Assembly (NCBI GenBank): GCA_017405645.1
Contig: JAFQZZ010000030.1
Location: 1-64,000, forward strand
Direction: 5' to 3'
DNA length: 64,000 nt
Source of the DNA: Bacillota bacterium
Lineage (GTDB): Bacteria > Bacillota > Clostridia > Peptostreptococcales > Anaerovoracaceae
In this document: positions 1-9,207 of the stretch, piece after piece
How the letters are laid out: every line of letters starts with the position of its first letter
Numbering within the stretch: the stretch's first letter is position 1
The notes under the pieces: generated by a model
Databases searched by the model: none
What the model saw: the letters and a program-made list of their open reading frames with translations, nothing else
What the model was told of the DNA's origin: nothing
Program-made: the position numbers and the translations under genes

Positions 1-257
1 GTATGTCCCGAAAAGGGAATTGTTATGACAACTCCCCTATGGAGAACTTTTTCGGGATCATGAAACAGGAAATGTATTACGGGCAAGTCTACAGTAGTTT
101 CGATGAGCTCAAAGCTGCGATCGAAAAATACATATGTTATTGCAGCAAGGCATCTCTCGGATACCGAAGTCCGGTCGAGTACCGAAAAACCATGTTAGCT
201 GCATAGAAAAACTCCAGCGATTTCTCGCTGGAGCAAAAGTCTAACTTTTTGGGGTCA
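1..257 (+). mobile_element. Right end of an IS3-family insertion sequence
   Basis: The window opens inside an insertion sequence. It contains the end of a DDE transposase, a short hairpin (about 212-233) and a terminal sequence at 236-257. Read outward on the minus strand, that end begins TGACCCCAAAAAGTTAGAC, the form typical of IS3/IS150-group ends. The left end lies outside the window, so neither the target duplication nor completeness can be judged. Confidence 0.8.
3..206 (+). CDS. IS3-family transposase (OrfB), C-terminal part
   Basis: This is the last 67 or so residues of an IS3-family integrase-type transposase. The gene starts before the window, so the ATG at position 3 is an internal methionine. 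The segment has the family signature around the third catalytic acid of the DDE triad (CYDNSPMENFFGIMKQE, the E after PM). It is followed by the usual tail, in which YRSPVEYR stands in for the common 'R.P.ey' ending. It stops 51 bp before the element end. Function, by family: strand transfer during transposition. The visible part is intact, but activity cannot be judged from a fragment. Confidence 0.85.
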   Translation: MSRKGNCYDNSPMENFFGIMKQEMYYGQVYSSFDELKAAIEKYICYCSKASLGYRSPVEYRKTMLAA

Positions 258-283
258 CCTCAGCAGTTGCAGGGGGTGTTTTT

Positions 284-1168
284 TTATTCTTTCAACAGCC
301 AGTCCCGGATGCCCCGGTACATGCCTTCCGCCAGGGTCTCCCGGTATTCATCCGTGGCCATCTTCGCGTCTTCCTCATCGTTGGAGAGGAAACCCATCTC
401 CACCAGTATCACCGGCACTTCGGACCAGTTGAAGCCCGTCATATCCGTCCGCGCCACGATACCGTGGTCTTCCGCTCCCGTGGCGTCGATCAGGGCGTCG
501 TGGACCGCTTCCGCCGCCGCCCGGCTGGGCTCTATGATGGAGGGCGTACCCAGAAGACTGCCCTCCGGCACCAGCACGGAGATCCCGTGGGTGCTCTTGT
601 TCTCCGAGCCGTCGGCGTGGATCCTGACGCACAGGTCCGCCCCGGCTTCATTGGCGATCTCCGCCCGCTCGATATTGGAGACCGTGGCTTCGTGGGTGGT
701 CCGGGTCATGATCACCGTGGCGCCGTCCGCCTCCAGTTTTTCCTTCAGTATTTCCGCCACCGCCAGGTTCAGCTCCTCCTCGGTCTGGGCGTTTCCGGCG
801 GCGCCGCTGACGTAGGCCGGCTTGGTCTCCGATGATTTGGGCGACACCGGTTCCTGTTTGCTGGCTCCGGCAATGCCGTGGCCCGGGTCCAGGCAGACGA
901 TGAAGCCTTCCATGGAAGCCTTTTTGTCATCTTCCCCGGAGGGGGCGGCCGTGTTTTCCTCATCTGCGGCTTCGTTTTCGATCCCGGCGGTATCGCCGCC
1001 CTCCGGCGCCGGCTCCGCGTCCTCCAGCAAAAATGGATTGTGGCAGGCGCAGCAAAGCAGCACCGCCGCCAGCAAAGCTAAAATCAGGGCCGCTTTCCGC
1101 CCCGTTATTCTCTTCTGAAAGGAGCCCCGGGAAGTTTCCCCGGGGCTTGTGATATTTGTCTGTTTCAC
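284..1168 (-). CDS. N-acetylmuramoyl-L-alanine amidase (Amidase_3), lipoprotein-like
   Basis: A 294-residue zinc amidase that would cut the amide between MurNAc and L-Ala in peptidoglycan outside the membrane. A hydrophobic segment at about residues 26-39 ends in a cysteine-rich LLCCAC stretch, so a lipoprotein anchor is likely. An acidic linker of about 45 residues follows. The Amidase_3 domain begins near residue 88 and carries the expected zinc and catalytic positions: H97 in DPGHG, a glutamate in TEEELNLAV, the histidine in RIHADG, and the glutamate in LVEMGFLSN. The gene lies 18 bp beyond the YARHG-protein stop and is probably co-transcribed with it. Its 3' side is bordered by the insertion sequence. 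Confidence 0.88.
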   Translation of the reverse strand: MKQTNITSPGETSRGSFQKRITGRKAALILALLAAVLLCCACHNPFLLEDAEPAPEGGDTAGIENEAADEENTAAPSGEDDKKASMEGFIVCLDPGHGIAGASKQEPVSPKSSETKPAYVSGAAGNAQTEEELNLAVAEILKEKLEADGATVIMTRTTHEATVSNIERAEIANEAGADLCVRIHADGSENKSTHGISVLVPEGSLLGTPSIIEPSRAAAEAVHDALIDATGAEDHGIVARTDMTGFNWSEVPVILVEMGFLSNDEEDAKMATDEYRETLAEGMYRGIRDWLLKE

Positions 1169-1186
1169 TGTTCCTTTTCTCCTGCT

Positions 1187-1957
1187 CTATTTCCATCCCA
1201 TATCCTGTTCGTACTTGACGATGGTGTCCACATTGGCCCGTTCAATCTTGTTCATCCGCGACAAGGCCACGGACTGGGTACAGGAATTATCCCGCACGTA
1301 CCAGCTCTTGCTTCCGAAATAGTTCTTCCACCGCTGGGTCTGGAAAGCATATCCATGGCGGGCGTAGATCTCGTTCCGGATCGCCGCTACCGTATCGCTG
1401 TCATAGCCGCTCAGGTCCGCCCGGGTGATATACTGGGTGTCCGTAGGCCAGAGATAGCCGCTGGATTTCACGCTGGAGTAATAGGACCCGGAGGCATAGC
1501 CGGTGCCGTAATAATAGTAGTTGTTCACGGTCTGGGGCTGGGATGCCTGCGCCTGCTGCTGAGCCGCCGCATTAGCCTGCTCCTGAGCCACCTGGTCCTG
1601 GATCTGCTGTTCCTGGGCCGTCTGCTGCTCCGCTTTCGCCTTTTCGGCTTCCTGCTTGGCTTTTTCCGCCTCCGCTTCCGCCTGGGCCACCTGGGCCTCC
1701 ATCTGGGCGATCTGGGCCTGCTGCTTGCTGTGGGTCAGGGACGTGAACGCCAGGATCCCCGCCAGCAGCACCAATGCCGCTGCCGCGATGATGGCGATGA
1801 TGACGCCGGTGCTCAGGCCTTTCCTGACCGCCACCGCCGGTTCATCGTATTCTTCATATTCATATTCTTCCGGTTCCGCCTGGGCCAGCGGAACTCCGCA
1901 ATGGGGACAGAACGCCGCTCCGTCCCGGACTTCTTTTCCGCATTTGCTGCAATACAT
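1187..1957 (-). CDS. Zinc-ribbon membrane protein with C-terminal YARHG domain
   Basis: A 256-residue protein of modular build. A zinc ribbon (C3, C6, C17, C20) is followed by an acidic/tyrosine linker and one membrane helix at about 51-73. An Ala/Glu/Gln coiled coil covers about 75-140. The C-terminal YARHG domain (about 168-245) carries the diagnostic Y198-A-R-H-G motif and conserved tryptophans. YARHG domains are predicted extracellular modules, often in surface or peptidase-linked proteins. With the ribbon inside and YARHG outside, this could sense or organise the cell wall, which fits the amidase just downstream. That role is inference from context. Confidence 0.8.
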   Translation of the reverse strand: MYCSKCGKEVRDGAAFCPHCGVPLAQAEPEEYEYEEYDEPAVAVRKGLSTGVIIAIIAAAALVLLAGILAFTSLTHSKQQAQIAQMEAQVAQAEAEAEKAKQEAEKAKAEQQTAQEQQIQDQVAQEQANAAAQQQAQASQPQTVNNYYYYGTGYASGSYYSSVKSSGYLWPTDTQYITRADLSGYDSDTVAAIRNEIYARHGYAFQTQRWKNYFGSKSWYVRDNSCTQSVALSRMNKIERANVDTIVKYEQDMGWK

Positions 1958-2083
1958 GTGTTTTTCCTCCTTCGCCGCCCTGTCTTTGGGGTTTTCTTCT
2001 ACTCTGTTATTATCTCATATTTTTTCTCTTTCTTCCATAAAAAAAAAGAAAAAATACTTCCGCGGCGAAGGAATTGGCCAGCC

Positions 2084-2112
2084 TTGAAAACCGCCGCCCC
2101 GACTTGTATAAT
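2084..2112 (+). promoter_or_regulatory. Sigma-A promoter of the SLH protein gene
   Basis: TTGAAA (2084-2089) and TATAAT (2107-2112) are separated by exactly 17 bp. They lie about 42 bp before the ATG at 2155, which has an AGGAGGTG ribosome site a few bases upstream. Confidence 0.8.
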
Positions 2113-2154
2113 ATAAAAAAATGATAATACCCGACCTTTTTCAGGAGGTGCCTT

Positions 2155-4212
2155 ATGAGAACCATTCCCAAACCATTCCGGTTATTCTTTGTACTGCTGT
2201 TGTCTGTGTTGATGGTGGCGGCGGCGATTCCGCCCCTGACGGTCTTCGCCGATCCCGCCGAATACACTATCCCGGCCGGGCAGACGATAAATCTCAGCAG
2301 TATACCGGACACTGCGGATGTCAAACTCGCCGGCAGCGCCACCATCCGGATCGACTGCACTAAGACCCTGAACAGCATCGAATATGCCGGCAGCAATTAT
2401 AAAACGGATACCCTGACCATCGACCAGATGGGGCCTTCCCGTACGATGCGCGTTTCCGGGGATGTGGTAGTACCCAACCTCACCGTCGATGCAGTCGCCA
2501 CCTCGATCTACTTCGAGCATGACCTCTATGTCCAAAGAAACATCAACGACCATGGCGAAAGCGGTACAGCCCTCTTCAAAAACGGCGAACTCCATATCTG
2601 GGGCGGCGTGTACTTCGGTAAGACAATGAAAGTCACGGCCCCTGTCTACGTCACCGTCGGCGAGGGCATAAACACCTGGTCTACTTCCATCGGCGCCAGT
2701 TATACGCAGACCGGCGGCACCATGCTGATCTACAGGGGCCTGTACGGCGGACATACCGTCGATGTGTCCGGCGGGATCCTTCGGACCGGCAGGAGCAACC
2801 CGGTCAAGGGCAGTTACGGCATCAAGGCCCTCTATTTCCGGATGTCCGGCGGCGAAGTGGAAGCAAAGGGCAGGCAAGTCGGTCTGGATGCCGAGTATGA
2901 CGCGGAAATCACCGGCGGTACGATTACAGCCACCGGGACCGACAACGGCTCTCTCGGTTTTTATGCCCAAAACTACCTGAAACTGAACGGAGGCGATTTC
3001 ACAGCCACCGGAACAGCCGCGGGCTGCACCGTTTCCCGTTACACCGACAGCGCCGGGGAAGCGTTTCAAATCGAAGCTCCCTCGACAGTCGTCGAACCGA
3101 TCGGGACTCAGGTGAAAAAACTGAGTATCGATACCTATTTTGCCTCCGTAACCGATTTCTGGACCTTCACCAATGCGGCGGGCACGGCCCCGGCAAAGAC
3201 CGTGACCTTTGGCGAGGGTTACACCGTGACCTTTGACCTCAACGGCCATGGGTCTGCTACGCCGGCAGCCCAGACCGTGAAACCGGGGGATCATGCGGAA
3301 GCCGTAGCCGACCCCAGTGAAGAGGGCTGGCTCTTCGGCGGCTGGTATTACAACGCCGACTGCACCGGCCACCAGTTCGTGTTCTCCTCCGATACCATTA
3401 CCGGAAACACCACCCTGTACGCCAAGTGGACGAAACAGGCCAGCGCCATCTATACGGTAAGCTATAACACCCAGGGCCACGGCGTCACGCCGGGCAGCTC
3501 CGTGGTGGGAGCCGGGGGCACGGTAACGGAACCGACCCCGCCGACTGCCGGCGGATGGATCTTCGGAGGCTGGTACAAGGATGCTTCCTGCATCGGAACG
3601 CCCTACGATTTCAGCACTCCGGTAAATTCCAGCTTTACCCTGTACGCCAAGTGGAGCCACGACTGTCCTTCCAAGAACTTCACCGACGTTTCGGAAAGCG
3701 ACTGGTTCCACACCTATGTGGATTTTGCTGTGACTTCAAATATCACCAGCGGCACCTCCGCCACCACCTTCAGCCCCAACGACACCTGCACCCGGGCCCA
3801 GACGGTCATGTTCTTGTGGAATTCCCAGGGCAAACCGGAGCCTTCCGCCATATCGTGTCCTTTCAAGGATGTCAAGAAAGGCGACTGGTTCTACAAGGCA
3901 GTGATGTGGGCGGTGGAAAACGGTATCACCAACGGCACCTCCGCCACCACCTTCAGCCCCAATGACACGGTGACCCGGGGCCAGGTGGTCACCTTCCTGT
4001 ACGCCATGAAGGGCAGACCGGCGGTTACCGCCACCAACCCCTTTACGGACGTGAAGCCCGCCGACTGGTTCTATACCCCGGTGCTCTTCGCCGTGAAGAA
4101 CGACATCACCACAGGGGTCACGGCCACCACCTTCTGTCCTTATGACGGATGCACCCGGGCCCAGATCGTCACCTTCATCTACCGGTACATCACCGGGTTC
4201 GCAGCCGGGTGA
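2155..4212 (+). CDS. Surface protein with InlB-type repeats and three SLH domains
   Basis: A 685-residue exported cell-surface protein. It has an N-terminal signal peptide (about residues 1-31, ending near VFADP). A long Gly/Thr-rich region (about 32-350) with repeated GG.. turns suggests a beta-helix or carbohydrate-type repeat fold. Two Listeria-Bacteroides (InlB B-type) repeats follow, each ending in LYAKW. Three SLH domains (about 505-680) have DWF and TRAQ motifs, the usual anchor to pyruvylated secondary cell-wall polymer. It stands alone on the plus strand with its own promoter and a terminator shared with lysS. The ligand is unknown; adhesion is a guess. Confidence 0.85.
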   Translation: MRTIPKPFRLFFVLLLSVLMVAAAIPPLTVFADPAEYTIPAGQTINLSSIPDTADVKLAGSATIRIDCTKTLNSIEYAGSNYKTDTLTIDQMGPSRTMRVSGDVVVPNLTVDAVATSIYFEHDLYVQRNINDHGESGTALFKNGELHIWGGVYFGKTMKVTAPVYVTVGEGINTWSTSIGASYTQTGGTMLIYRGLYGGHTVDVSGGILRTGRSNPVKGSYGIKALYFRMSGGEVEAKGRQVGLDAEYDAEITGGTITATGTDNGSLGFYAQNYLKLNGGDFTATGTAAGCTVSRYTDSAGEAFQIEAPSTVVEPIGTQVKKLSIDTYFASVTDFWTFTNAAGTAPAKTVTFGEGYTVTFDLNGHGSATPAAQTVKPGDHAEAVADPSEEGWLFGGWYYNADCTGHQFVFSSDTITGNTTLYAKWTKQASAIYTVSYNTQGHGVTPGSSVVGAGGTVTEPTPPTAGGWIFGGWYKDASCIGTPYDFSTPVNSSFTLYAKWSHDCPSKNFTDVSESDWFHTYVDFAVTSNITSGTSATTFSPNDTCTRAQTVMFLWNSQGKPEPSAISCPFKDVKKGDWFYKAVMWAVENGITNGTSATTFSPNDTVTRGQVVTFLYAMKGRPAVTATNPFTDVKPADWFYTPVLFAVKNDITTGVTATTFCPYDGCTRAQIVTFIYRYITGFAAG

Positions 4213-4245
4213 TATCCGGATCCGATCTCAATGATGCAAAGATAA

Positions 4246-4276
4246 AACCCCGGCGAGGTTTCTCCCCGCCGGGGTT
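4246..4276. terminator. Bidirectional terminator between SLH gene and lysS
   Basis: The stem AACCCCGGCG pairs with CGCCGGGGTT across an 11-nt loop. A-rich and T-containing flanks lie on both sides of the stem. It sits between two convergent genes and can serve both. Confidence 0.75.
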
Positions 4277-4308
4277 CTTGATTATCGTCTGTTGATCCCA
4301 GGCATCTT

Positions 4309-6246
4309 CTAATACAGCTTCGCTCCTGCCGGGATGGAATCGTCCACCATCAGCAGGTTCAGGCCTGCCTCGCCGTCGTATTCGTGGATGGCGGAAATCA
4401 GCATGCCCCGGGACTCGATGCCCATCATGACCCTGGGTTCCAGGTTGGTGATGGCCACGCAGGTCTTGCCGATAAGTTCTTCCGGCTCATAGTATTCGTG
4501 GATGCCGGACAGGATCACCCGGTCTTCGCCGGAGCCGTCGTCCAGCACGAACTTCAGCAGCTTCTTGCTCTTCTTCACCGCTTCGCAGTCCTTGACCTTC
4601 ACGATCCGGAAATCGGACTTTTCAAAGGTCTCGAAATCGATCATATCTTCAAACAGCGGTTCGATCTTCAGCTTGGAAAAGTCCAGGTTCACCTTTGCCG
4701 CTTCCGCCGCCTGGGCCGCCTTCATTCTGGCGTTGGCCGCCGCGTTGACGCCGCCCTTGTCCAGGGGCTTCATGGTCGGGAAGAGGATGATGTCACGGAT
4801 GGAGGGCTGGTTGGTCAGCAGCATGATGACTCTGTCCACGCCCACGCCCAGGCCGCCGGTGGGCGGCAGGCCGACTTCGATGGCGTTGACGAAGTCTTCG
4901 TCCATCATGTGGGCTTCTTCGTCCCCGGCTTCTCTTTCCTTCAGCTGATCCAGGAAGCGCTGCTTCTGGTCGATGGGGTCATTGAGTTCGGAGAAAGCGT
5001 TGGCGATCTCCCAGCCGTTGGCAAAGGCCTCGAACCGGTTGGTCATGGCCGGGTCCTTCGGGTTTCTCTTGGCCAGCGGGGAAATCTCCACCGGATGCTG
5101 GGTGATGAAGATCGGCTGTTCCAGGTGGTCTTCGCAGTATTCTTCGAAGAAGGCGGCGATGGCCTTGCCCCGGTTCATCTTTTCCGCGTCTTCAATGCCC
5201 CGCTCCTTGCAGACCGCGATGGCTTCTTCGTCCGTCAGGATCTTGTCGAAATCCACGCCGGCATAATCCCGGACCATTTCCACCATGGTGGCTCTCTTCC
5301 AGGGAGTCTTGAAGTCGATGTCCGTGCCCTGGTAGTTGATCTTCGTGGTGCCGTTGACCTTGACGCACAGGTATTCCACCAGGCTCTCCGTCAGTTCCAT
5401 CATGTCATGGTAGTCCGCGTAAGCCTGATACATTTCAATAGCGGTGTATTCCGGATTGTGCTTGGGGTCCATGCCTTCGTTTCTGAACATGTGGCCCATT
5501 TCATAGACCCGGTCGAATCCGCCGACGATCAGTCTCTTCAGGAAGAGCTCGTTGGCGATTCTCATGTACATATCGATGTCCAGCGTATTGTGGTGGGTGA
5601 TGAAGGGTCTGGCCGCCGCGCCGCCGGCGATGGTGTCCAGGATCGGTGTCTCCACTTCCAGGAAGCCCCGGCCGTCCATGAATTCCCGGATGCCCTTGAT
5701 GATCTGGGTCCGCTTCAGGAATACTTCCTTCACTTCCGGATTCACGATGGTGTCCACGTACCGCTGGCGGTAGCGGATCTCCGTATCCGTCAGGCCGTGG
5801 AACTTCTCCGGCAGCACCTGCAGGGACTTGCTCATCAGCAGCACGCTGTGGGCCTTGATGGATACTTCGCCGGTCTTGGACTTGAAAACGTCTCCCTTGA
5901 CGCCCACGATATCGCCGATATCATAGGTGATGAACCAGCTGTATTCTTCGTCGCCGACCTCATCCTTCCGGACGTAGACCTGGATCCGGCCGTCCCGGTC
6001 CTGGATGTCGATGAAGGAGGCCTTGCCCATTCTTCTCTTGGCCATGATCCGGCCGGCGATGGACACTTCCTTGCCTTCATAGGCTTCGTAGTCTTCCTTG
6101 ATACCTGCGCTGTAGGCCGTGACGTCGTACTTTTCGATCTCAAAGGGGTTCCGGCCCGCTTCCTGCAGCTTGGCCAGCTTCTCTCTCCGTACCTTCAATA
6201 CTTCCGACAGATTTTCTTCCATTACATTATTCTTTTCTTCAGACAT
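4309..6246 (-). CDS. lysS: Lysyl-tRNA synthetase, class II, with C-terminal tRNA-binding domain
   Basis: Charges tRNA-Lys in the cytoplasm. The protein has about 645 residues. An N-terminal OB-fold anticodon domain is followed by the class II catalytic core, with motif 2 region [15 protein letters not shown] and motif 3 region [13 protein letters not shown]. The last 100 or so residues form an extra EMAP II/Trbp111-like OB domain ([28 protein letters not shown]), the same module that ends MetG in this window. Typical bacterial LysRS is about 490-500 residues. I chose the ATG at 6246 (MSEEKNN) over the upstream in-frame start because it fits GreA spacing and family starts. It is the last gene of the minus-strand housekeeping block. 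Confidence 0.95.
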   Translation of the reverse strand: MSEEKNNVMEENLSEVLKVRREKLAKLQEAGRNPFEIEKYDVTAYSAGIKEDYEAYEGKEVSIAGRIMAKRRMGKASFIDIQDRDGRIQVYVRKDEVGDEEYSWFITYDIGDIVGVKGDVFKSKTGEVSIKAHSVLLMSKSLQVLPEKFHGLTDTEIRYRQRYVDTIVNPEVKEVFLKRTQIIKGIREFMDGRGFLEVETPILDTIAGGAAARPFITHHNTLDIDMYMRIANELFLKRLIVGGFDRVYEMGHMFRNEGMDPKHNPEYTAIEMYQAYADYHDMMELTESLVEYLCVKVNGTTKINYQGTDIDFKTPWKRATMVEMVRDYAGVDFDKILTDEEAIAVCKERGIEDAEKMNRGKAIAAFFEEYCEDHLEQPIFITQHPVEISPLAKRNPKDPAMTNRFEAFANGWEIANAFSELNDPIDQKQRFLDQLKEREAGDEEAHMMDEDFVNAIEVGLPPTGGLGVGVDRVIMLLTNQPSIRDIILFPTMKPLDKGGVNAAANARMKAAQAAEAAKVNLDFSKLKIEPLFEDMIDFETFEKSDFRIVKVKDCEAVKKSKKLLKFVLDDGSGEDRVILSGIHEYYEPEELIGKTCVAITNLEPRVMMGIESRGMLISAIHEYDGEAGLNLLMVDDSIPAGAKLY

Positions 6247-6292
6247 TGTTACTCTCCTGCTTTCTTTGTACAATATTCACTCGTATTCAACT

Positions 6293-6784
6293 CTATGATA
6301 ATTCCCGTTTAAAGATTCCGAGGATCTCATACTTGATCGTGATCCCGTCCGGGATATCGATCTGGGCCACGTCGCCCACGCGTTTGCCCACCAGCTGTTT
6401 GCCGATGGGGGATTCGCTGGAAATGTAGTTCTTCTCCGGATCGATCTCGGAAGAACCCACGATAGCGTATTCTTCCTCTTCATCGAATTCCAGGTCTTTG
6501 ACCCTGACGGTCAGTCCTACGCCCACGAATTCCGTGTCGATGTCCTCGTCTTCAATAACGATGGCGTCGTTCAACAGTTCTTCCAGCCGGCTGATCTTTT
6601 CATCCAGTTCCGCCTTTTCATCCTGGGCCGCATCGTATTCCGCGTTCTCGGAAATATCTCCGTAAGAACGGGCTTCTTTGATCCGTTCCTGGACCTCCGT
6701 CCTTCTCGTACCTTTTAAGTATTCCAGTTCCGCTTCACGCTTGGTGTATTCGGATCTGGTCATCTGTCTTCCTTCCACCATCAT
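6293..6784 (-). CDS. greA: Transcription elongation factor GreA
   Basis: Rescues backtracked RNA polymerase by stimulating transcript cleavage. The roughly 163-residue protein has the N-terminal coiled-coil hairpin with the family signature GDISENAEYDAA and two acidic tip residues. The C-terminal FKBP-like domain contains SPIGKQLVGKRVGD. An AAAGGAG ribosome site lies just upstream; ATGs at 6784 and 6781 both fit, and GTG at 6790 is too close to it. It is 46 bp upstream of lysS, the common greA-lysS pairing of Bacillota. Confidence 0.95.
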   Translation of the reverse strand: MMVEGRQMTRSEYTKREAELEYLKGTRRTEVQERIKEARSYGDISENAEYDAAQDEKAELDEKISRLEELLNDAIVIEDEDIDTEFVGVGLTVRVKDLEFDEEEEYAIVGSSEIDPEKNYISSESPIGKQLVGKRVGDVAQIDIPDGITIKYEILGIFKRELS

Positions 6785-6844
6785 TAACACTCCTTTACGA
6801 ATTATTTTATAATGTTTCTATTATAAATTAGGCAGGGTTGCCTG

Positions 6845-7414
6845 TCAAGAAACCGCCAGCGCTTCCTTCCAGGCCTCTGCGAGTTTTTTCAGGCTCCAGG
6901 CCGCATTGGCGGGGCTGGAGGAGGGCAGTTTGATGATTTCGGGCACCGGGATCCCCCGGGCTAAGCACCAGGCCTCTACCTCCGGCAGGGCGTGCTTCAC
7001 GAACAGATCGTAGGAAGCCGCGCCGTTGCAGGCGATCTTCCGGATCGGGGCCGCCTCCAGAATGACGGCCATGTCATTCACCTGCACGTCCCGGATCGAG
7101 GCATCGGAAGAACCGGTGATCAGGCAGCTTTCGATGGTATCCCACAGGGCAAAATGCAGCCGCCGGGCCAGGGCCGCCCGGTCTTCGGTGGAGAGATCCG
7201 AAATGTCCACCGGCCTCCCCGCCCGGACATCTTCCATCACCGCCGGGTCGTCCAATGCCCGGAGGATCCGCCAGAAGCGGTTTTGGGGGTGACCGTAATA
7301 AAACTTCGCTTCCCGGGATTTCACGGACGGGAAGCTCCCGAGGATCAGCACTCTCGACTGTCCGTCATAAAGCGGTCCGAAATCCCGGTGGTCCAGCCTC
7401 TTTGTTTCCGCCAT
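6845..7414 (-). CDS. Hypoxanthine-DNA glycosylase (UDG superfamily, family 6)
   Basis: A 189-residue base-excision-repair enzyme. The N-terminal region LILGSFPSVKSRE and YYGHPQNRFWRIL matches the DNA-deoxyinosine glycosylase branch of the uracil-DNA glycosylase superfamily, which removes hypoxanthine arising from adenine deamination. The C-terminal KLPSSSPANAAW carries the SSSPAN element found in place of the classical HPSPLS loop. It is inserted between dusB and greA; stop and start are 13 bp from dusB, suggesting co-transcription. Mug/TDG-like specificity cannot be excluded from the sequence alone. Confidence 0.85.
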   Translation of the reverse strand: MAETKRLDHRDFGPLYDGQSRVLILGSFPSVKSREAKFYYGHPQNRFWRILRALDDPAVMEDVRAGRPVDISDLSTEDRAALARRLHFALWDTIESCLITGSSDASIRDVQVNDMAVILEAAPIRKIACNGAASYDLFVKHALPEVEAWCLARGIPVPEIIKLPSSSPANAAWSLKKLAEAWKEALAVS

Positions 7415-7427
7415 TGTCTTTCCTTTC

Positions 7428-8387
7428 TCATTCTCCGATCGAGTCGGTCAGGAACCGCCGCAGTTCGTCGATATCGGCGATCCGGTTCACCTCCGCCCGG
7501 ATATGGGCCGCGCCGGGAATGCCCCGGATGTACCAGCCCACATGCTTGCGCATCTCCAGGACCGCCACCCGGTTCCCCTTGAGCTCCGCCATCATCTCCA
7601 GCTGCCGCAGCATCATGGCCCGCACTTCTTCCATATCGGGCCGGGGCAGGGTCTCACCTGTTTTCCAAAGATGCACCAGTTCCCGGAAGAGCCAGGGATT
7701 TCCCAAAGCGCCCCGGGCGATCATCACCATTTCGCAGCCGGTATAGTCCATCATCCGGAGTCCGTCTTCGGCCGTGAAGATGTCCCCGTTGCCGATGACC
7801 GGGATGGAGAGATTCTGCCGCACCTCCCGGATCGCGTCCCAGTCGGCCTTGCCGCTGTAGTACTGGTCCCGGGTCCGGCCGTGGACCGCCACCGCCGCCG
7901 CGCCGCCGGCTTCCGCCTCCCCGGCGCATTTCACTACATTGACGTGGTCCCCGTCCCAGCCGATCCGCATTTTCACCGTCACCGGCTTGCCGGCGTATTT
8001 CACCGCCTGCTCCACCAGCCTCCGGATCTTCCAGGGCTCCTTCATCAGGGCCGAACCCTCGCCGTTCTTCACGACCTTCGGCACCGGGCAGCCCATGTTG
8101 ATATCCAGTATGCAGTTTTTCCGGTCCTTCAGCCTGTCCGCCGCAAAGGCCATCATCTCCGGTTCCGACCCGAAGATCTGATAAGCCACCGGCAATTCTT
8201 CCTCCGTCACCGCCAGCAGCCGTTCCGTCTTCTTGTCTTTATAATACAGCGCCTTTGCGCTGACCATCTCCGAATACGACAGGGCGCAGCCCATCTCCCG
8301 GCAGATCTGCCGGAACGGACTGTCCGTGATCCCCGCCATCGGCCCCAGCAGGAAGGGGTTTTCGAGTTGTACGTTTCCAATGTTCAT
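7428..8387 (-). CDS. dusB: tRNA-dihydrouridine synthase (DusB family)
   Basis: An FMN/NADPH enzyme that reduces uridine to dihydrouridine in tRNA. The protein is about 319 residues. It has the TIM-barrel start LLGPMAGITDSPFR, the catalytic cysteine in DINMGCPVPKVVKNGEGSAL, the flavin-contact lysine in VTVKMRIGWD, and HGRTRDQYYSG. The ATG at 8387 is chosen over an in-frame upstream start because the gene begins MNIGNVQLENP like relatives and has CTGGAG at a suitable distance. It follows the coaX terminator, so part of its expression may be from read-through. Confidence 0.93.
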   Translation of the reverse strand: MNIGNVQLENPFLLGPMAGITDSPFRQICREMGCALSYSEMVSAKALYYKDKKTERLLAVTEEELPVAYQIFGSEPEMMAFAADRLKDRKNCILDINMGCPVPKVVKNGEGSALMKEPWKIRRLVEQAVKYAGKPVTVKMRIGWDGDHVNVVKCAGEAEAGGAAAVAVHGRTRDQYYSGKADWDAIREVRQNLSIPVIGNGDIFTAEDGLRMMDYTGCEMVMIARGALGNPWLFRELVHLWKTGETLPRPDMEEVRAMMLRQLEMMAELKGNRVAVLEMRKHVGWYIRGIPGAAHIRAEVNRIADIDELRRFLTDSIGE

Positions 8388-8402
8388 AGTATACTCCAGA
8401 AA

Positions 8403-8427
8403 CAAAAACCGCCCTTCGGCGGTTTTG
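8403..8427 (-). terminator. Intrinsic terminator after coaX
   Basis: On the minus strand, AAACCGCCGAAGGGCGGTTT is followed by TTGTTT, between the coaX stop and the dusB ribosome site. It would reduce transcription from ftsH-coaX into dusB. Confidence 0.7.
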
Positions 8428-8430
8428 TGT

Positions 8431-9204
8431 TTATCGATTCTTTTTGTAGATCAGCCGCAGCCCGTCCAGCGTCAGATCCCGTTCGATGTGGTCGATCACC
8501 GAAGTGCTGTCACTGATCATCCCGGCCATGCCGCCCGTCGCCACCACTGTGACGGGGCCGCCGTCCGGCGCCAGCTCCTTCTTCATCCGGGCCACCACAT
8601 TCTCCACCATGCCCACGTGTCCGTAGACCAGTCCGGCCTGGATGGATTCGATGGTGTTCTTGCAGATGACCTTGCCCGGCTCCTCGATCTCGACCTTCGG
8701 CAGTTTGGAGGTCTTCTCCGTCAGCGCCTCGCTGGAGATCTTCAGTCCCGGCGCGATGGTGCCGCCCAGGTATTCGCCCTTTTCATTCACGGCGCAGAAA
8801 GTGGTCGCCGTGCCCAGATCGATGATGATCAGCGGGCCGCCGTATTTGTGATAGGCTGCCACGGCATTGACGATACGGTCGGACCCCAGGGCTTTGGGGT
8901 TGTCGTATTTAATGACCATCCCGGTCTTGACCCCCGGGCCCACAACGATGGCCTTGGTGTGGAAGTATTTCCGGGACAGGTGCTGCAGGGTGTAGAGCAC
9001 CGGCGGCACTACCGTGGATATGATCACGTCCGTGATGCTTTTAAAGTCGATCTTGTCGTATTCAAAGAGCTGGTGGATCAGCATTCCGTATTCGTCCACG
9101 CTCTTGTTGCGGTCGGTCTTCATTCTCCAGGACCGGATGAGTTTTTCTCCGTCAAACACGCCCAGTACGATGTTCGTATTGCCCACATCGAATGCTAATA
9201 ACAT
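8431..9204 (-). CDS. coaX: Type III pantothenate kinase
   Basis: First step of coenzyme A synthesis: phosphorylates pantothenate, with no feedback inhibition by CoA and no acetyl-CoA regulation in this family. The 257-residue protein has the ASKHA-fold motifs: the phosphate-1 loop DVGNTNIVLGVF at the N-terminus, GSDRIVNAVAAY, DLGTATTFCAV and the C-terminal VATGGMAGM. Its start is 3 bp past the ftsH stop. The ftsH-coaX order is conserved in Bacillota. Confidence 0.95.
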   Translation of the reverse strand: MLLAFDVGNTNIVLGVFDGEKLIRSWRMKTDRNKSVDEYGMLIHQLFEYDKIDFKSITDVIISTVVPPVLYTLQHLSRKYFHTKAIVVGPGVKTGMVIKYDNPKALGSDRIVNAVAAYHKYGGPLIIIDLGTATTFCAVNEKGEYLGGTIAPGLKISSEALTEKTSKLPKVEIEEPGKVICKNTIESIQAGLVYGHVGMVENVVARMKKELAPDGGPVTVVATGGMAGMISDSTSVIDHIERDLTLDGLRLIYKKNR

Positions 9205-9207
9205 AGT

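Noticed and set aside
4384-6312. A 642-codon frame opposite lysS
   Set aside because: Shadow of lysS; His/Asp-rich and without recognisable motifs.
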